DNA of 64,000 nt from Dioscorea cayenensis subsp. rotundata (GCF_009730915.1 NC_052471.1:30476185-30540184); one strand, 5' to 3'. Shown: positions 24,788 to 36,985, counted from the first letter of the stretch. Program-made: numbers and translations. Notes: generated by a model not told the origin, from the sequence alone.

Positions 24788-25530
24788 ATGACTTAAGATG
24801 GCACATCGTTGAAGGAATTTGAGAATTTTCATTCATATCATACTCTATGCATCTCATTAAAATTGTGATAATTTATTTTGTCAGTAAGATAGGGTACCAC
24901 TTTGAATTCAGACACCAAATATAATTGCCTTGGGTGAAGGATATATAGCACTGATAATTTTGAACTTCAGAACAAGCTTGGACTTTGGATGCTATGAAAC
25001 CAATACTATCTTACTATTTATTATTCAGAAATGCATGCTGCATGGTGTGCTTTCTCTTTGTATGGTGTCCTTTTGACAAAGTATTCGGTTCCCGTTAAGG
25101 TGTGTTATTTTAAAATAAATTAATCCTACAAAAGGTCTCAGCTCACTAGACTAATATATACTTTAAGTCCTTATATTATTAAATAATCGAGAAGTTTAAG
25201 GATGATCTAAACGAGCCTTTTGTGAACTAATTATATTCGCTTATATTGATGATATATAGAATCCAATGAGCATCTAGTTTTGGAAGTACTATACTTGTTT
25301 TGAGGCATTTGCACCTTGCATTAGCTTTACAGCAATCACATTGAAGTATTTGGATCAATAGCATCCTTTGTGCAAAGAGTTGCTGTCCTTCTTCCAAGAA
25401 GTTTTTCTTTGCTTTTTCTTTTTCTTTTCCATTAAAATGATTAAACAATAATTGACATTTCCAGGCACAATGCTTCATTTTAATTTATTTATATTTTATA
25501 AAATGTATCATTTTCTATTATCACCAAAAT
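24788..25530 (-). other. Upstream flank of subtilase copy 1
   Basis: Non-coding region conserved beside all copies (compare 1-134 with 2788-3068, 36116-36745, 42930-43540, 48560-49030). No gene seen. Confidence 0.6.
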
Positions 25531-25544
25531 CATTCACTTGCTTC

Positions 25545-25958
25545 TTACTTGGTTTTCTGCAGTTAAAAATCCACTTCAACAACTTATACCCTCAGACTCA
25601 GTCCAAAAGCTGAAGTGCTCTCTCATATTCCTGAACTCAAGATCTGCTGAGGGCCACATTCCTACGGAACCTCCTTCCCAGGAGTAATTCATTCCCTGTC
25701 TCACCTTTTTACAGCTGAGGAGACCTCTGTCACCTCCTGGTGGACTTCACTGTCTCAGTTGTGTTCTTTGCTTTTGTTACATGTTTTGTTTCTTTTTCAT
25801 CATGTTGTAAGGTTTAGGTGGTGCTTCACTTCTGGTGAGTGATCCCTAAACCTGGTTGGCTTGTTACTTTGTTTCTTTTCTCGTCTGTTAGTTTGTTGTT
25901 CTCGTGTTTTTATTTCAATAAATTCGTGGTTTATCCACTTTATTAAAAAAAAATGTAT
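25545..25958 (+). mobile_element. 5'-truncated LINE 3' end with poly(A)
   Basis: A T-rich 3' UTR ends with ATTCGTGGTTTATCCACTTTATT followed by nine A. The same end occurs at 53420-53445 and in reverse at 13710 and 38145. It is absent from the equivalent spot in the other array units. Confidence 0.7.
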
Positions 25959-26039
25959 TTACTTATTTATTTAATTTACGTAGATTCTTTATGTTCAAAA
26001 TTTAATTTAACTATTCCAAAAAAAATTCACTCATAATTT

Positions 26040-26073
26040 TTTATCTGTGATTGTAGTTTATCCACCTTTTAAA

Positions 26074-26121
<48 letters not shown>
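26040..26121 (+). repeat. LINE tail followed by (AAT)n microsatellite
   Basis: GTAGTTTATCCACCTTTT, the same LINE end motif, is followed by about 15 AAT units, which probably grew from the LINE tail. Confidence 0.8.
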
Positions 26122-26524
26122 TATTTTCTATCCGTAATGATATGTTGATTTTTGGTTTTTTTGTATTTTTCAAATATTTAATTTGATCCCTATGCTTTAG
26201 TGAATTTGATCATTTTTTTTTTTTTACATTTGTGGCAATTAATGTATAAATGTTGTGGTTATTGGTGGGAGGATTGATGGTTTCTTCTTCTTCCCTTATT
26301 GTGATGATATGGCAAATTAAAAGCACTTGCATGATGAGAGAAAAAAAAAATCATTATATCATGAGGCAAACTACAAAAATATTTAAAATTTTATTATATT
26401 TTTACATATTTTAGTATTGATGATAATATATATTTGTTTATTCATAAAAGTGCATTAGTTGCATAAGACTACAAATATATTTAAAATTTTATTTTATTCC
26501 ATGTGAAAAGCACAAAAATATTCA

Positions 26525-26528
26525 CATT

Positions 26529-26565
<37 letters not shown>
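26525..26565. repeat. (TA)n microsatellite
   Basis: Long TA dinucleotide run in the spacer between subtilase copies 1 and 2. Confidence 0.9.
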
Positions 26566-26568
<3 letters not shown>

Positions 26569-26639
26569 AATGTTCACATTTTAGTATTTATTTATTTATT
26601 TATTTCTTTAAAATCAATAACTCGAAATGAGCTCATTCC

Positions 26640-27510
26640 CGCACCCGCCGACGCTTTTGTCCCTCTCTTCTTCTCCTCCAATGCCCAGGATGATCCATGA
26701 TGCTTTTCCGCTCCGATCTCCGGTGGATCTCCGGCGACAAAGGCGGCGTCGTCGCTCCGGTCCTCCATCCCCTTCTCTTGGAGAGTTTATGGATTTCAGG
26801 TGACAATCAAATCAGAGTTTTACGATTTAATCTTTGGTCTTTCTATTCCTCGTAATTTCTCGAGTTTCTTTGTTGATTTATCCTGAATTTCATTCAATTT
26901 TTAATATATTTTTTCTGCAAAATTAGGATTGAGAACAAGATCGAGCTTCTTGTTGAAGTGGTATAATGTCTTGGTTTTGATGTGAGATCATGTGCTTTGC
27001 TAAAATATATAGACCATTGTTCTGCAATTCGTGTGAGTTTCTTATAGTCATTGTGTCAATTAGTATTTGAAGGTTTTCGATTGCTGTTCTATTGAGAAGT
27101 TAAGCTGCACATGAAGTAGTAGTAATTCTATTGCATTGAGAGTTCATCTGGATGGTTAGAATAATATTTCATGCACTAAATGTGAAATTTCTCTGCAATT
27201 AAAGAAAATGAGTTGCTGAGAACAATGAATTGAAAGAAATGCATTTTGTTAGTTTGAGAGAAATTTGATGCATTGAGAGCTTATCTGGATGTTCAGAATA
27301 ATATACTTCATGCATTAAATGTGAGATTTCTCTGCAATGAAGGAACATCAGTTGCTAAGAAAAATGAATTGAAAGAAACGCATTTTGTTAGTTTGAGAGA
27401 AATTTGAGAACTTGTAAATCTGAGATGGTAGTAGACTATATCATTGCTCACCTCTCAAAACCTGCTTTTCTCTCCAACGATAAAGAAGAACAAATATATC
27501 TCAAGGTATA
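26640..27510 (+). pseudogene. Exon-like conserved spacer block, unit A
   Basis: I do not recognise the gene. The block starts with a GC-richer, CTCCGG-containing stretch that reads through SLWISG to a TTTCAG-GTGACA donor-like site (near 26799), and ends with ATG-initiated MVVDYIIAHLSKPAFLSNDK... to a CAAG-GTATAA donor-like site (27427-27511). Both are sense plus-strand, opposite to the subtilases. The block is repeated at 38640-39512 and 44748-45537. In those copies the MVVDY-like frame is broken. It may be a duplicated 5' piece of a host gene. Confidence 0.35.
27130..27412. repeat. Direct tandem duplication of about 130 bp, unit A
   Basis: Two consecutive copies begin GCATTGAGAG and contain the words ATCTGGATG, TCTCTGCAAT and GCATTTTGTTAGTTTGAGAG in the same order. 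The same double structure is present in the other two spacer units. Confidence 0.75.
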
Positions 27511-27818
27511 AATTATTGTTCCATAATTAATGTGAACTTCTGTTGTTGCCATAATTAGTCTTCATGTAGAATCCTTGTGAGCTTACTGGCTTAGCCTTTT
27601 TCTTTCATGCACATCATATGTAATCATTCTCTCAGTAATGAATGTTGTCATGTTGATGGCTGAGGATAATGGGAGTTTTTGTTGATTTGAGATGGATTTA
27701 AGACAGTGGAGTTTTTGCTGGATTGTGCTTCAAGGTATATTGTTCCATAATTAATGTGAACTTCTCTTGTTGCCATAATTAGTGTTCTTGTAGACTCTTT
27801 GAAAGTTTACTGGCTTAG
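27505..27818. repeat. Local tandem duplication hosting the young gypsy element
   Basis: The segment from about 27505 (GTATAAATTATTGTTCCATAA) recurs from about 27735, interrupted by the gypsy element and resumed at 32780-32890. Units B and C have only one copy. Confidence 0.7.
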
Positions 27819-28100
27819 TGATGCAGAATGTTAACAAGAAATCTATCCACGAGATCTCTCTAAGTAGATGTAGAAATTTGTCTCTTACTTTTTTTTTTCT
27901 TCAGCCCCCAAAAATGACATTGGTGCTAACTACTTAAAGGAAAAAGAAGACAATCTGCAGCCCTAAGAAATGAAAAAGACAAAAAAATACCCCCAAACAA
28001 AGGCTTAATTAAGCTAAGAGAAATGAGTTTCCGGGCTGTGTTATATTTTTAGTGATATTAGGCCCATCTTGTTCTACTGGAATTGCTTTTGCCTACATCA
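27819..28100 (-). repeat. 3' LTR of the young gypsy element
   Basis: TG...CA ended, almost identical to 32494-32779; it lacks a 5-bp GAATT present in the other LTR. Confidence 0.93.
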
Positions 28101-28101
28101 G

Positions 28102-31100
28102 TCACCCGGTCTTCAAAAGAACTCGTCCTCGAGCTCGCTTCAGGATAGAGCGGTGTGTCGGGATAGATCTCGTGCCCAAATCTGAAATATTGAATGTCGA
28201 CGAAATCGCCCACCCTTCCGGAAGATCAATGACATATGCGTTGTCATTGATCTTTCTGAGAATTTTGCAAGGCCCAATTCGTTTGGGTTGCAACTTGTTA
28301 TATGTACCTGCAGGAAACCTTTCCTTACGCAAATGCACCATCACCAAATCACCCTCAGCAAACACTTTATGCCGACGTTTCAAATCTGCAGCCTCTTTAT
28401 ACTTAGCATTTGATGCCTGGAGATTGCGAACCACTTCAGACTGAACTTCTTCAATATGTTCTGCCAAATGTTTTGCTGCAATGTTGTATCCTGGTAACTT
28501 CGGTAAAGGGATGAGATCCAAAGTGTGTTGTGGAGGTCGTTGATACACAATCTCAAAAGGAGTCTTACCTGTTGTCCGGTTCACCACATTATTAAATGCA
28601 AACTCAGCAGGGGCAAGGGCCATATCCCATTGTTTTGGCCTATCACTGCACAAACAACGAATGATCGAACCAAGGGTGCGGTTGACTACCTCCGTTTGCC
28701 CATCAGTCTGGGGATGAAAAGAGCTACTGAATTGCAAATCTGTTCTGAACATGTACCACAAAGATCGCCAAAAGTGGCTTAGGAATTTGGTGTCCCTATC
28801 TGAAGTGATGGATTTGGGGATACCGTGCAAACGCACCACCTCGCGAAAAAACAAGGTTGCCACATGACTAGCATCAGCAGTTTTCTTGCATGGTATGAAG
28901 TGTGCCATTTTGGAGAACCGGTCAACAATTACAAGAATAGAATCAACAGCTCGCTGCGTTCGTGGAAGTCCCAGCACAAAATCCATTGAAACATCCTCCC
29001 ATGGGGCAGCAGGAATAGGTAGAGGCATGTACAATCCTGTGTTTTGAGATTGGCCTTTATTGCTTTGACAAATCATGCACTTTTGCACAAAACGCGCCAC
29101 ATCCCTCTTCAACTGTGGCCAGTAGTACCGTTTTTCCACCAAGCCGTTAGTTTTGTCTCTACCAAAATGACCTCCACAATGCAGCTCTGAAATCAGTGCT
29201 TCTCTCATAGAACCATGTGGAATACATAGACGGTCCTTGTAGAATAAGAAACCATCGTGTATCAAGAACGGCCCAACAGCAAGTCCCTCGACACACTGTG
29301 CCCAATTGTCAGCAAAATCCACATCCTCGTGATACAACTCCTTCAAGCAATCAAATCCGACTACTATATTTTCCATGGTAACCAAAAGACTAGCTCGACG
29401 ACTCAAGGCATCCGCAACTTTATTATGATGTCCACTTTTATGTTTGATCACAAATGTGAATTGCTGCAGATATGTAACCCACCTTGCATGCAGTCTGTTG
29501 AGATTTTTTTGTGTGTTCATGTACTTCAATGCTTCATGATCTGTGTGCAGCACAAATTCTTGTTGAAATAAATATTGCTCCCAATGCTTTATGGATCGCA
29601 CCACTGCATACAATTCAATTTCATATGTTGTCCATTTTTGTCGAGCGGTACTCAGCTTTTCGCTCATGAACGCCACAGGTCGGCCTGATTGGGAGAGGAC
29701 TCCACCAATCCCAACAATGGAAGCATCCGTTTCCAGCTCAAAACACCTTGCTAAAATCTGGTAGAATTAAGATAGGGGCAGTGGTTAGCTTCTCCTTAAT
29801 GATAATGAAGCTGTTTTCAGCTTCTTCACTCCACAGAAACTTTCCTTTCTTCAAACATTCAGTTATCGGTGCCATGATAATGCTGAAATTTCGAATGAAC
29901 CGCCTATAGAACGTGGCCAAGCCATGGAAGCTACGCACATCTCCCACTGTCTTTGGTCGGGGCCAATCACGGACAGCCTGGGTCTTCTCTTCATCTACAT
30001 GAATGCCTTCAGCAGAGACCACAAAGCCCAGAAACAACAGTTTTGGGAGCTTAAAACTGCATTTTTTTACATTCACATACAGCTTATTTTCCTGCAGTAC
30101 TAGTAAAACTCTTTTCACATGCCCCACGTGCTCAAGTTCAGACTTGCTAAATATCAAAATATCATCGAAATAAACCACTACGAACTTATTAATAAAAGGT
30201 TTTAGAACCTGATTCATCAATCGCATGAACGTGCTGGGAGCATTGGATAGTCCGAACGGCATAACAAGCCACTCATACAATCCTTCCTTGGTTTTGAATG
30301 CCGTTTTCCACTCGTCTCCCGGTCTAATCCGGAGTTGATGGTATCAGCTACGCAGGTCAATCTTTGTGAAAACATTGGCACCTTGCAACACATCTAACAT
30401 ATCATCAAGTCGCGGAATTGGAAATCTGTATTTCACTGTGATTTTGTTGATTGCCCTGCTGTCTACACACATCCGCCAAGATCCATCCTTCTTCGGTACT
30501 AGGAGTGCTGGGACAACACAAGGACTCATACTCTCCTTGATATACCCCTTCATTAGTAGCTCCTCCACTTGTAGTCGCAAAATCTCATGCTCAGCGGGAC
30601 TCATGCGATAATGAGGTAAATTGGGCAATGCCGCTCCCGGAATGAGATCAATGTGATGCTGGATGTCCCGCAATGGGGGTAAGCCCGTGGGTAGCTCTTC
30701 AGGCATAAGGTCTTGAAACTCTTCTAAAAGGGAACGCAGTGATTGGGGAACCTCATTACATGATTGAGGAATCCTCTACTCACCATGGCAAGTACAAAAG
30801 TTGCTTGTTTTGTCTCCTGTTGGAACTCCTTGGCAGAACAAAGAGATACTGCTGAATGCTTCCTCTCACTCTCACCTATCAAGGGGCATAAAGTATATCT
30901 CACTCTATCCTTTATGAATTCAATCACGTTGGCTCTACCCCTTATGATGTGCATCCACATCAAACCGCCATGGTCTCCCCAACATGATTTGGCATGCGTC
31001 CCATGTCCACTACATCGCATACAACCTTGTCTTTGTATTTACCAATGGAAAAACTCTATCTCGCATTGCTTTGTAACTTTAATCTCACCCATAGACTTGA

Positions 31101-32461
31101 TCCACCCAATTTTTATAAGGATGAGGGTGTTTTCTCAACTTCAACTTTAATTGATTAACCATCTCCCGAGATATTAGATTCTCCTGACTGCCACCATCCA
31201 CTATAACCTCAAACACTCGTTGGTTAACCTTGCAACTTGTTCGGAAAAGATTGTGCCTTTGTGGATCCTCCGCTATTGACTCCATAGTTAGTGCTAATTT
31301 GCGAACCACACAAACAGCCTGTTCATCCTCCTCATACACATCATCTGGCCCCACAGTGTAATGCTCTTCTGTTGCCTCGAACCCGTCTTCATGTTCAACC
31401 ATATTAACCTGACCCCGTTTGGGACAATTGTTTGACAGATGCCCCGGTTGATTACAACGATAGCACTTATTACCTCGTTCTCGAGCATATGGATTGGAAT
31501 TCTGCCGGTTCTGTGGACCACCTTGTAGCTGGTTGTGACTACTCGGCTCAGTCATTTTTGAGCTTTCTGCTGGCGTTTTCTTTCCAAAAGGTTGAGAGCT
31601 TTCAATCTGACTGGTGTTCGGTCTATTCCCTTGATTGTGACCTCGCGATGAATCTCCAGCTCTATGCTCTGTTGGTTGTCCTCTGGTTGCGCGGTTCAGT
31701 TGTGCTTCTACTTTCATAGCACGATTGATGGCTTCATCTACCCCATACACCGGTGCTAATTCTACACGATCTCGGATGGTGGTTCGAAGACCACTCATAA
31801 ACCTTGCGGTCTGCTGAGCTTCAGTCTCTGACAAATTATTCCTCGCCGACAACCGGTGGAATTCCTCCGTGTATTGTTGGACTGTTCGAACACCTTGTTT
31901 ACAATCTTGATACCTTTGATACAAAATCTGGTCATAATCTGATGGCAAAAATCTGAACATTAGCGCCTCCTTCATACGCCTCCAACTACGGATTGGTTGT
32001 TTATGTTGTCGCCTTCGTTTGCCCTGAAGTTGCTCCCACCATGCCGAAGCCCCACCACGCAGTTTGTAAGCCACATACTTGACTTGTAGGTGTTCTGCGA
32101 TGCTCATCAATTCAAAATACTTCTCGACCTCGGCAACCCAATCAAGGAAATCCTCCACATCAAGATTTCCTGAGAAAAATGGCAGATCTGCTTTGATCTT
32201 TGGGTAAGGAGGATCAAAACCTTGCTCTCCATCAGAGATCTGATTTTCCTCATCTGAATCGGAACCTGGAACATTCTCATGTAGTGGAAGATTGGGAATG
32301 GCCCTTCCTTCAACATGACGACGAACCCCTTGATGTCGAGGTTGACTCGTTTGCAGATTCTTCATTGCCTCCACCATTTGTTGCATCTGTTGTTGAATAG
32401 CAGTTAGGGTTTGAAGGATGGCAACATTGGTGTTGAGGTTGCTACCATTGCCATCAGCCAT
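28102..32461 (-). pseudogene. gag-pol of the young gypsy element, broken
   Basis: Order on the minus strand: gag from Met at 32461 (MADGNGSN...), capsid about residues 90-250, CCHC knuckle CYRCNQPGHLSNNC, protease-like VIVDGGSQENLIS; reverse transcriptase LPHYRM...[13 protein letters not shown] (30344-30706) and [10 protein letters not shown] (29738-30280); RNase H; integrase with [30 protein letters not shown] and a GPCKIL motif of the GPY/F module (28102-29676). Breaks: an extra A near 31107, another shift near 30990, a TGA at DLRS-stop-YHQL (30344), and an extra T near 29742. All lesions are small. Confidence 0.92.
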
Positions 32462-32479
32462 TTGCGCAGGAACAGCCTC

Positions 32480-32491
32480 GCTCTGATGCCA
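32480..32491 (-). promoter_or_regulatory. tRNA-Met primer-binding site
   Basis: Read on the minus strand, two bases after the 5' LTR, TGGCATCAGAGC differs by one base from the common initiator-tRNA-Met site TGGTATCAGAGC. Confidence 0.8.
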
Positions 32492-32493
32492 AT

Positions 32494-32779
32494 TGATGCA
32501 GAATGTTAACAAGAAATCTATCCACGAGATCTCTCTAAGTAGATGTAGAAATTTGTCTCTTACTTTTTTTTTTCTTCAGCCCCCAAAAATGACATTGGTG
32601 CTAACTACTTAAAGGAAAAAGAAGACAATCTGCAGCCCTAAGAAATGAAAAAGACAAAAAAATACCCCCAAACAAAGGCTTAATTGAATTAAGCTAAGAG
32701 AAATGAGTTTCTGGCTGTGTTATATTTTTAGTGATATTAGGCCCATCTTGTTCTGCTGGAATTGCTTTTGCCTACATCA
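32494..32779 (-). repeat. 5' LTR of the young gypsy element
   Basis: Promoter-side LTR for the minus-strand element; it carries TGATG and CATCA ends and is followed by the primer-binding site. Confidence 0.93.
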
Positions 32780-32784
32780 CTTAG

Positions 32785-33695
32785 GCTTTTCTTTTTCGTG
32801 CACATCATATGTAATTGTTCTCTGAGTAATGAATGTTGTCATGTTGATGGCTGAGGATAATGGGATATTGATTTGGGATGAGTTTAAGACCACGGAGTCT
32901 GCTGATTTGTTCTTCAAGGTATACTGCAATATGCAACGCTTAATTATATACTCTCAGCAGCAGAGTAAATGCAAGGACAATGTTGATTAATATACACTAG
33001 GCTCAAGATACCGTAGCAAAGAATGGTGGATTTGTGTTAGGAAGCAGTGCAATACTGTAAAGAAGATAACATTTTCAGTATACAATTATTAATCAATGGA
33101 TGCAAATGATGAAATGACGTTAAATGTTGGTGCTTGTTGATCATGGTATTTGGACAGATGATTTCTTCATTATTTGCCTAACTAGCAAGACATGTTATCC
33201 ATCACAAGATGGGGTTACGGCTTTTTAGAAAAAGCACTTCTTATTTGTTGATTATAATATAACTGTCTAAGGTTTTAGTCATGGAAGCCATCTAGGGGCT
33301 AAACTTATGATTGATTATTTGCTTCAGGAAAGGTTTGATGATGGTGTAGACTTGAGCAGAGGTTGGTTTGATGTTATCATTGGTTTGGATAATTGATATG
33401 GAAGTTTTGAGAGTTTTAGTTATTTTGGCCCTGTAGAGTGGATGAAATCCCAAAAAAACACAAGTGTTTATGCACATATTGACCTTTTTTGTTTTCCATT
33501 TTCTATTTTTTCGTTTCAGTTAATAACTTAAGTTCATTAATAGGACTAACAGTAATTGAGCTAATGCAAAAGTGCGAAGTAGTGCATCAAATTCCTCAAT
33601 TATGAAGGCATTATTTTCACAAGGAATTTTGGTCAACGCAACACAATCAGCTCATATAAGCTTATTACATATGGTGATTACTGCATTTATGGATT
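32785..33695 (-). other. 3' flank of subtilase copy 2
   Basis: From about 32870 to 33560 it is nearly identical to 39690-40380 beside copy 3, more alike than the coding regions are. No gene seen. Confidence 0.65.
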
Positions 33696-36014
33696 TTAGA
33701 ATGCTATGTAGATGGGACTTGTGACATTATGCTTGCTGGACACCCATGACAACTCACCTTCCCCAATGACTCCTAAGCCGGGGTGAGAACCATTCATGGT
33801 TAATGTGATACTATAGGTAAATTTTTGTTCTAATCGGGTAAAACTAAGCTGGTAGTGAGAGAGGTAGATTCTCACAAATGGTGGTTCTATGAATGTGGCA
33901 TTGTAGATTTCCCTAGCATCACCCACGTTTGTCAATGTTCGGCTAATAGTAGTGCTTGCTGATCTTGATGCCATTTGTATGCCAATAGAGGGATAATTGA
34001 GTTGCTCGCCAGAGATGGATCTAGTGCAGTTTTGTGTGTTGTTTTTGGTGAAGATTTGCACATCTTGACTGTTATTAGAAAAAATTCCGCAAAGATAGGC
34101 AACATAATCATCTGGTTCAATGTTGTAGACGAGACCGGGATCCATGGCTTTCGCCACATTGACTTGGCCTGCTCCCCGTTGGAGAATGTTGGCCCTGTCG
34201 TTCAAAGTTGCTTCATCAAAGATTGGTTTTCCATCTAAGTCGAATGTGTTGGCTGTGGTGATGAGTGCTGATTGGATCTCTGATGTTGACCATTGACGCT
34301 TGTTGTCGTTTTTCAACTTGCTCATGATAAGTGCCACAATTCCAGAAACATGGGGCGTGGCCATGGATGTGCCGCTTTCAAAGTTGAATGTCTTAATTTT
34401 TAGACCTGATGGGAAGGGCCCAACTTCTAGTGGCCATGCAGATAGAATATTCACTCCAGGTGCAGTGACATCTGGCTTCACAATATTTCCATTATACTTG
34501 GCCGGGCCTCTGGATGAGAAGTATGCCAATGCCGGAGATGGGTGAATATCAAATATTGTTCCACCGAAGGTGATCTTTGCTGTAGGTGTAGAGTTTGAAA
34601 TAATATAATCTTTAATTTGAATGGCATCTTTGTAGCTCACATGTGATACTGGAAGATGGTGAGCGTCTGAAAATGTTGTGTACCCTAACCTTTCAAAATT
34701 CATAAGGATCATGCCAGCACCTCCAGCATTCCTGACAACTTTACCTTTTTCGATGTTATCTAAACCTCCAATATTGCACATCACAATCTTATCTCTAACA
34801 TCAGTGCCATTTAACGAATTATTAAAGCAATATAGTTGACTATGTTGTCCGTTGCTACCTGGAAAAACAAGGGGATAAAATTGATTAGTAACCATGTTGG
34901 GTTGGTAGGCACTTTCTCCGTGGAATTGTGTCCCATTGCCGAGTGTCACAGTTGCTCTTATTCTCCGATCTGTAGTTGTTGCACCGACGACCATATCCCA
35001 CGGTGCAGCATGACTCAATGTCTTTGGGTCTGGGCCATTGTTACCAGCAGCTGTGCAGGGGAAGATCCCCTTCTGCATTGCTGAGAACGTGGCAACAGCG
35101 ACATCATCCTCAGTAAATGAAGTAGGCAAGTTAGGAGGTCGTGCCCCAAAGGACATTTGGAGGATATGCACCCCATCTTGCATTGCTTTATCTATAGCTG
35201 CTAAGACACCAGCTGATCCGCAACCTCCAGGTTTCCAACAGACCTTATACACTGATATAAATGCTCTTGGCGCCATTCCTGCTGCTCTTCCAAGAGCTTG
35301 GTCAAGGACCTCTGCATTATCCACAAAGTTGCCTGCTGCAATGCCAGCCACATGTGTTCCGTGACCTTGATCTATGTCAGTTGCTGGAGTGGTGCTATTA
35401 GCTGTATCAAAAGATTGTGCCGCAATGACTTTATCATTGCAAGGTGTTTGGAGGTAACAACTTACATTCCATCCTGCTGGGCGTGGAGGCATTCCTGTGT
35501 CATCAAAAGAAGGATGGGGCATGTGAATGCCTGTATCCAACACTCCAATGATAATCCCCTCACCGTAAAAAGAGTTGCTTGTGGACCAAGCTCCAAATAA
35601 AGTGCTCAAGTTTAGGAAGTCATGAGTATAGGTTGTTTGGAGGTGAAGTGTCCTGCTCGGATTGGCACGCAGAAATCCGTCCATCTTCTCCATGTCTCTT
35701 ACTTCTTCTGGTGTTAATCTTGCTGCAAACCCGCTGATTGCTTCTTTATATGAGAAAAGCAACCGTGGCTCGCCTGTATCGAGAGTAGTGTTGGGCAAGA
35801 AGGACTTGTGCCAATTCTCTAAACCCTCGCCACCTAAGAAATTTGAGCCCTCTGGCTTCAGTACGTGAACAATGAAGGTTTGGATTTGGCTAGTGTTTTC
35901 TCTCCGGTCACTGACTATAGGCAATAGTTGGCCATGAACCAAGAGAACAATGTTCAATGAAAGAAAAAATACAAAAACCAACAAAGAAGGACAACCATCC
36001 TTGATTTCTCCCAT
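33696..36014 (-). CDS. Secreted subtilisin-like serine protease (SBT1 group), copy 2
   Basis: Intact single-exon paralogue of copy 1, 772 aa, same register up to the C-terminal Fn3-like part, where one residue is added (NTQNCTRS). Seen: signal peptide (1-29, core LLVFVFFLSLNIVLLV), I9 propeptide (about 46-125), Asp160, His221, Asn325 and Ser550 in the same motifs as copy 1, PA insert and Fn3-like end. Differences cluster in surface loops such as KPGGCGSAGVLAAID and GQHSQLYCFNNS, so substrate range may differ. Role and substrate unknown. The start is shared by all copies; a TATA-like box lies about 90 bp upstream. Confidence 0.95.
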   Translation of the reverse strand: MGEIKDGCPSLLVFVFFLSLNIVLLVHGQLLPIVSDRRENTSQIQTFIVHVLKPEGSNFLGGEGLENWHKSFLPNTTLDTGEPRLLFSYKEAISGFAARLTPEEVRDMEKMDGFLRANPSRTLHLQTTYTHDFLNLSTLFGAWSTSNSFYGEGIIIGVLDTGIHMPHPSFDDTGMPPRPAGWNVSCYLQTPCNDKVIAAQSFDTANSTTPATDIDQGHGTHVAGIAAGNFVDNAEVLDQALGRAAGMAPRAFISVYKVCWKPGGCGSAGVLAAIDKAMQDGVHILQMSFGARPPNLPTSFTEDDVAVATFSAMQKGIFPCTAAGNNGPDPKTLSHAAPWDMVVGATTTDRRIRATVTLGNGTQFHGESAYQPNMVTNQFYPLVFPGSNGQHSQLYCFNNSLNGTDVRDKIVMCNIGGLDNIEKGKVVRNAGGAGMILMNFERLGYTTFSDAHHLPVSHVSYKDAIQIKDYIISNSTPTAKITFGGTIFDIHPSPALAYFSSRGPAKYNGNIVKPDVTAPGVNILSAWPLEVGPFPSGLKIKTFNFESGTSMATPHVSGIVALIMSKLKNDNKRQWSTSEIQSALITTANTFDLDGKPIFDEATLNDRANILQRGAGQVNVAKAMDPGLVYNIEPDDYVAYLCGIFSNNSQDVQIFTKNNTQNCTRSISGEQLNYPSIGIQMASRSASTTISRTLTNVGDAREIYNATFIEPPFVRIYLSHYQLSFTRLEQKFTYSITLTMNGSHPGLGVIGEGELSWVSSKHNVTSPIYIAF

Positions 36015-36096
36015 TTGAGTGAAGTTTTTGAAAAGAGCTAATGGAAGAAATCAAATAGCCAAGGTGTGGATGTGGTTCATGCTCTCTGTGACATTC

Positions 36097-36116
36097 AAAT
36101 TTATAGACTATATATC
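36097..36116 (-). promoter_or_regulatory. TATA-like promoter of subtilase copy 2
   Basis: TATATAGTCTATAAATTT on the minus strand about 85-100 bp before the start, aligned with the copy 1 box. Confidence 0.5.
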
Positions 36117-36742
36117 TATGACGTAGGATGGCACATTGTTGATGGAATTTGGGAATTTTTCATCCATATCATACCCTATGCATCTCATCAAAATTGTGAA
36201 AATTTATTTTGCTAGTAAGATAGGGTACCACTTTGAATTCAGACACCAAATATAATTGCCTTGAATGAAGTATATCACTGATAATTTTGGACTTCAGAAC
36301 AAGCTTGGGCTTTGGATGCTATGAACCAGTACTATGTTACTATTATTCAGAAATGCATGCTGCATGGTGTGCTTTCTCTTTGCATGGTGTCCTTGTGACA
36401 TAGTATTCGAACTCCATTATGGAATGCTTTTTTTTATAATAAATTAATCATACAAATGGTCTCAGCTCACTAAACTAATATATATTATTAGTGATAATAA
36501 TCAAGAAGTTTAAGGATGATCTAAATGTGCTTTTTGTGCATTGATTATATTTGCTTATATTGATGATAGAATACAATGAGCATCTTGTTTTGGAAGTACT
36601 TTCCTTGTCTGAGGCTATTGCACCTTGCAATTGCTTTCAACGATCACATTGAAGTATTTGAATCATGTGCATTGTGTTTGCACTAGAGTTGTTGTCATTC
36701 CTCCAAGAAGTTTTTCTAAAATATGATTAAACAATAATAGGC
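36117..36742 (-). other. Upstream flank of subtilase copy 2
   Basis: Conserved non-coding flank; matches 24788-25450. No gene seen. Confidence 0.6.
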
Positions 36743-36747
36743 ATTAG

Positions 36748-36985
36748 GAACCGGGGCATAGCCAATGGTACCCACCTAACATTGGGTTTTAGAGGTCTTA
36801 AGTTCAAGCACTCAACTTCCAATATGTAGGGTCCCTGTGGGAGGTCTGTGCGAAAAGCTCTTTCCCTCCCCTTTAGAGTTGGATGGCAGGGGATTTTATC
36901 CAAGGAGGTCTATAAGCCATCGTAATTGATGTATCTCCGTGTCTACTTTTCCCTTAACCAATAGTGCTTACTTTTTTCATCAAAA
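36748..36985 (+). mobile_element. SINE (tRNA-derived), unit B
   Basis: A-box-like GCATAGCCAATGG near the start and B-box-like AAGTTCAAGCACTC about 45 bp later fit a polymerase III promoter. The tail ends CATCAAAAAAATAATAAT. An ATTGAGATTT-like sequence flanks it as a probable target duplication. The equivalent place upstream of copy 1 (25445-25460) is empty; unit C has the same insertion at 43546-43795. Confidence 0.65.

Larger units (their letters stand above)
27819..32779 (-). mobile_element. Young Ty3/gypsy element, Reina-like, with intact ends
   Basis: Two LTRs of about 282 and 286 bp (TGATG...CATCA) and an exact target duplication CTTAG (27814-27818; 32780-32784) define it. LTRs differ only by about two substitutions and two short indels, so insertion is recent. 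Total size 4.96 kb and short LTRs resemble the Reina clade of chromoviruses; no chromodomain is seen. gag-pol lies on the minus strand. The empty site is preserved in unit B near 39600. Confidence 0.93.

Noticed and set aside
26503..26700. 65-codon frame starting MKSTKIF
   Set aside because: Mostly a translated TA microsatellite and T-rich DNA; not kept in units B and C.
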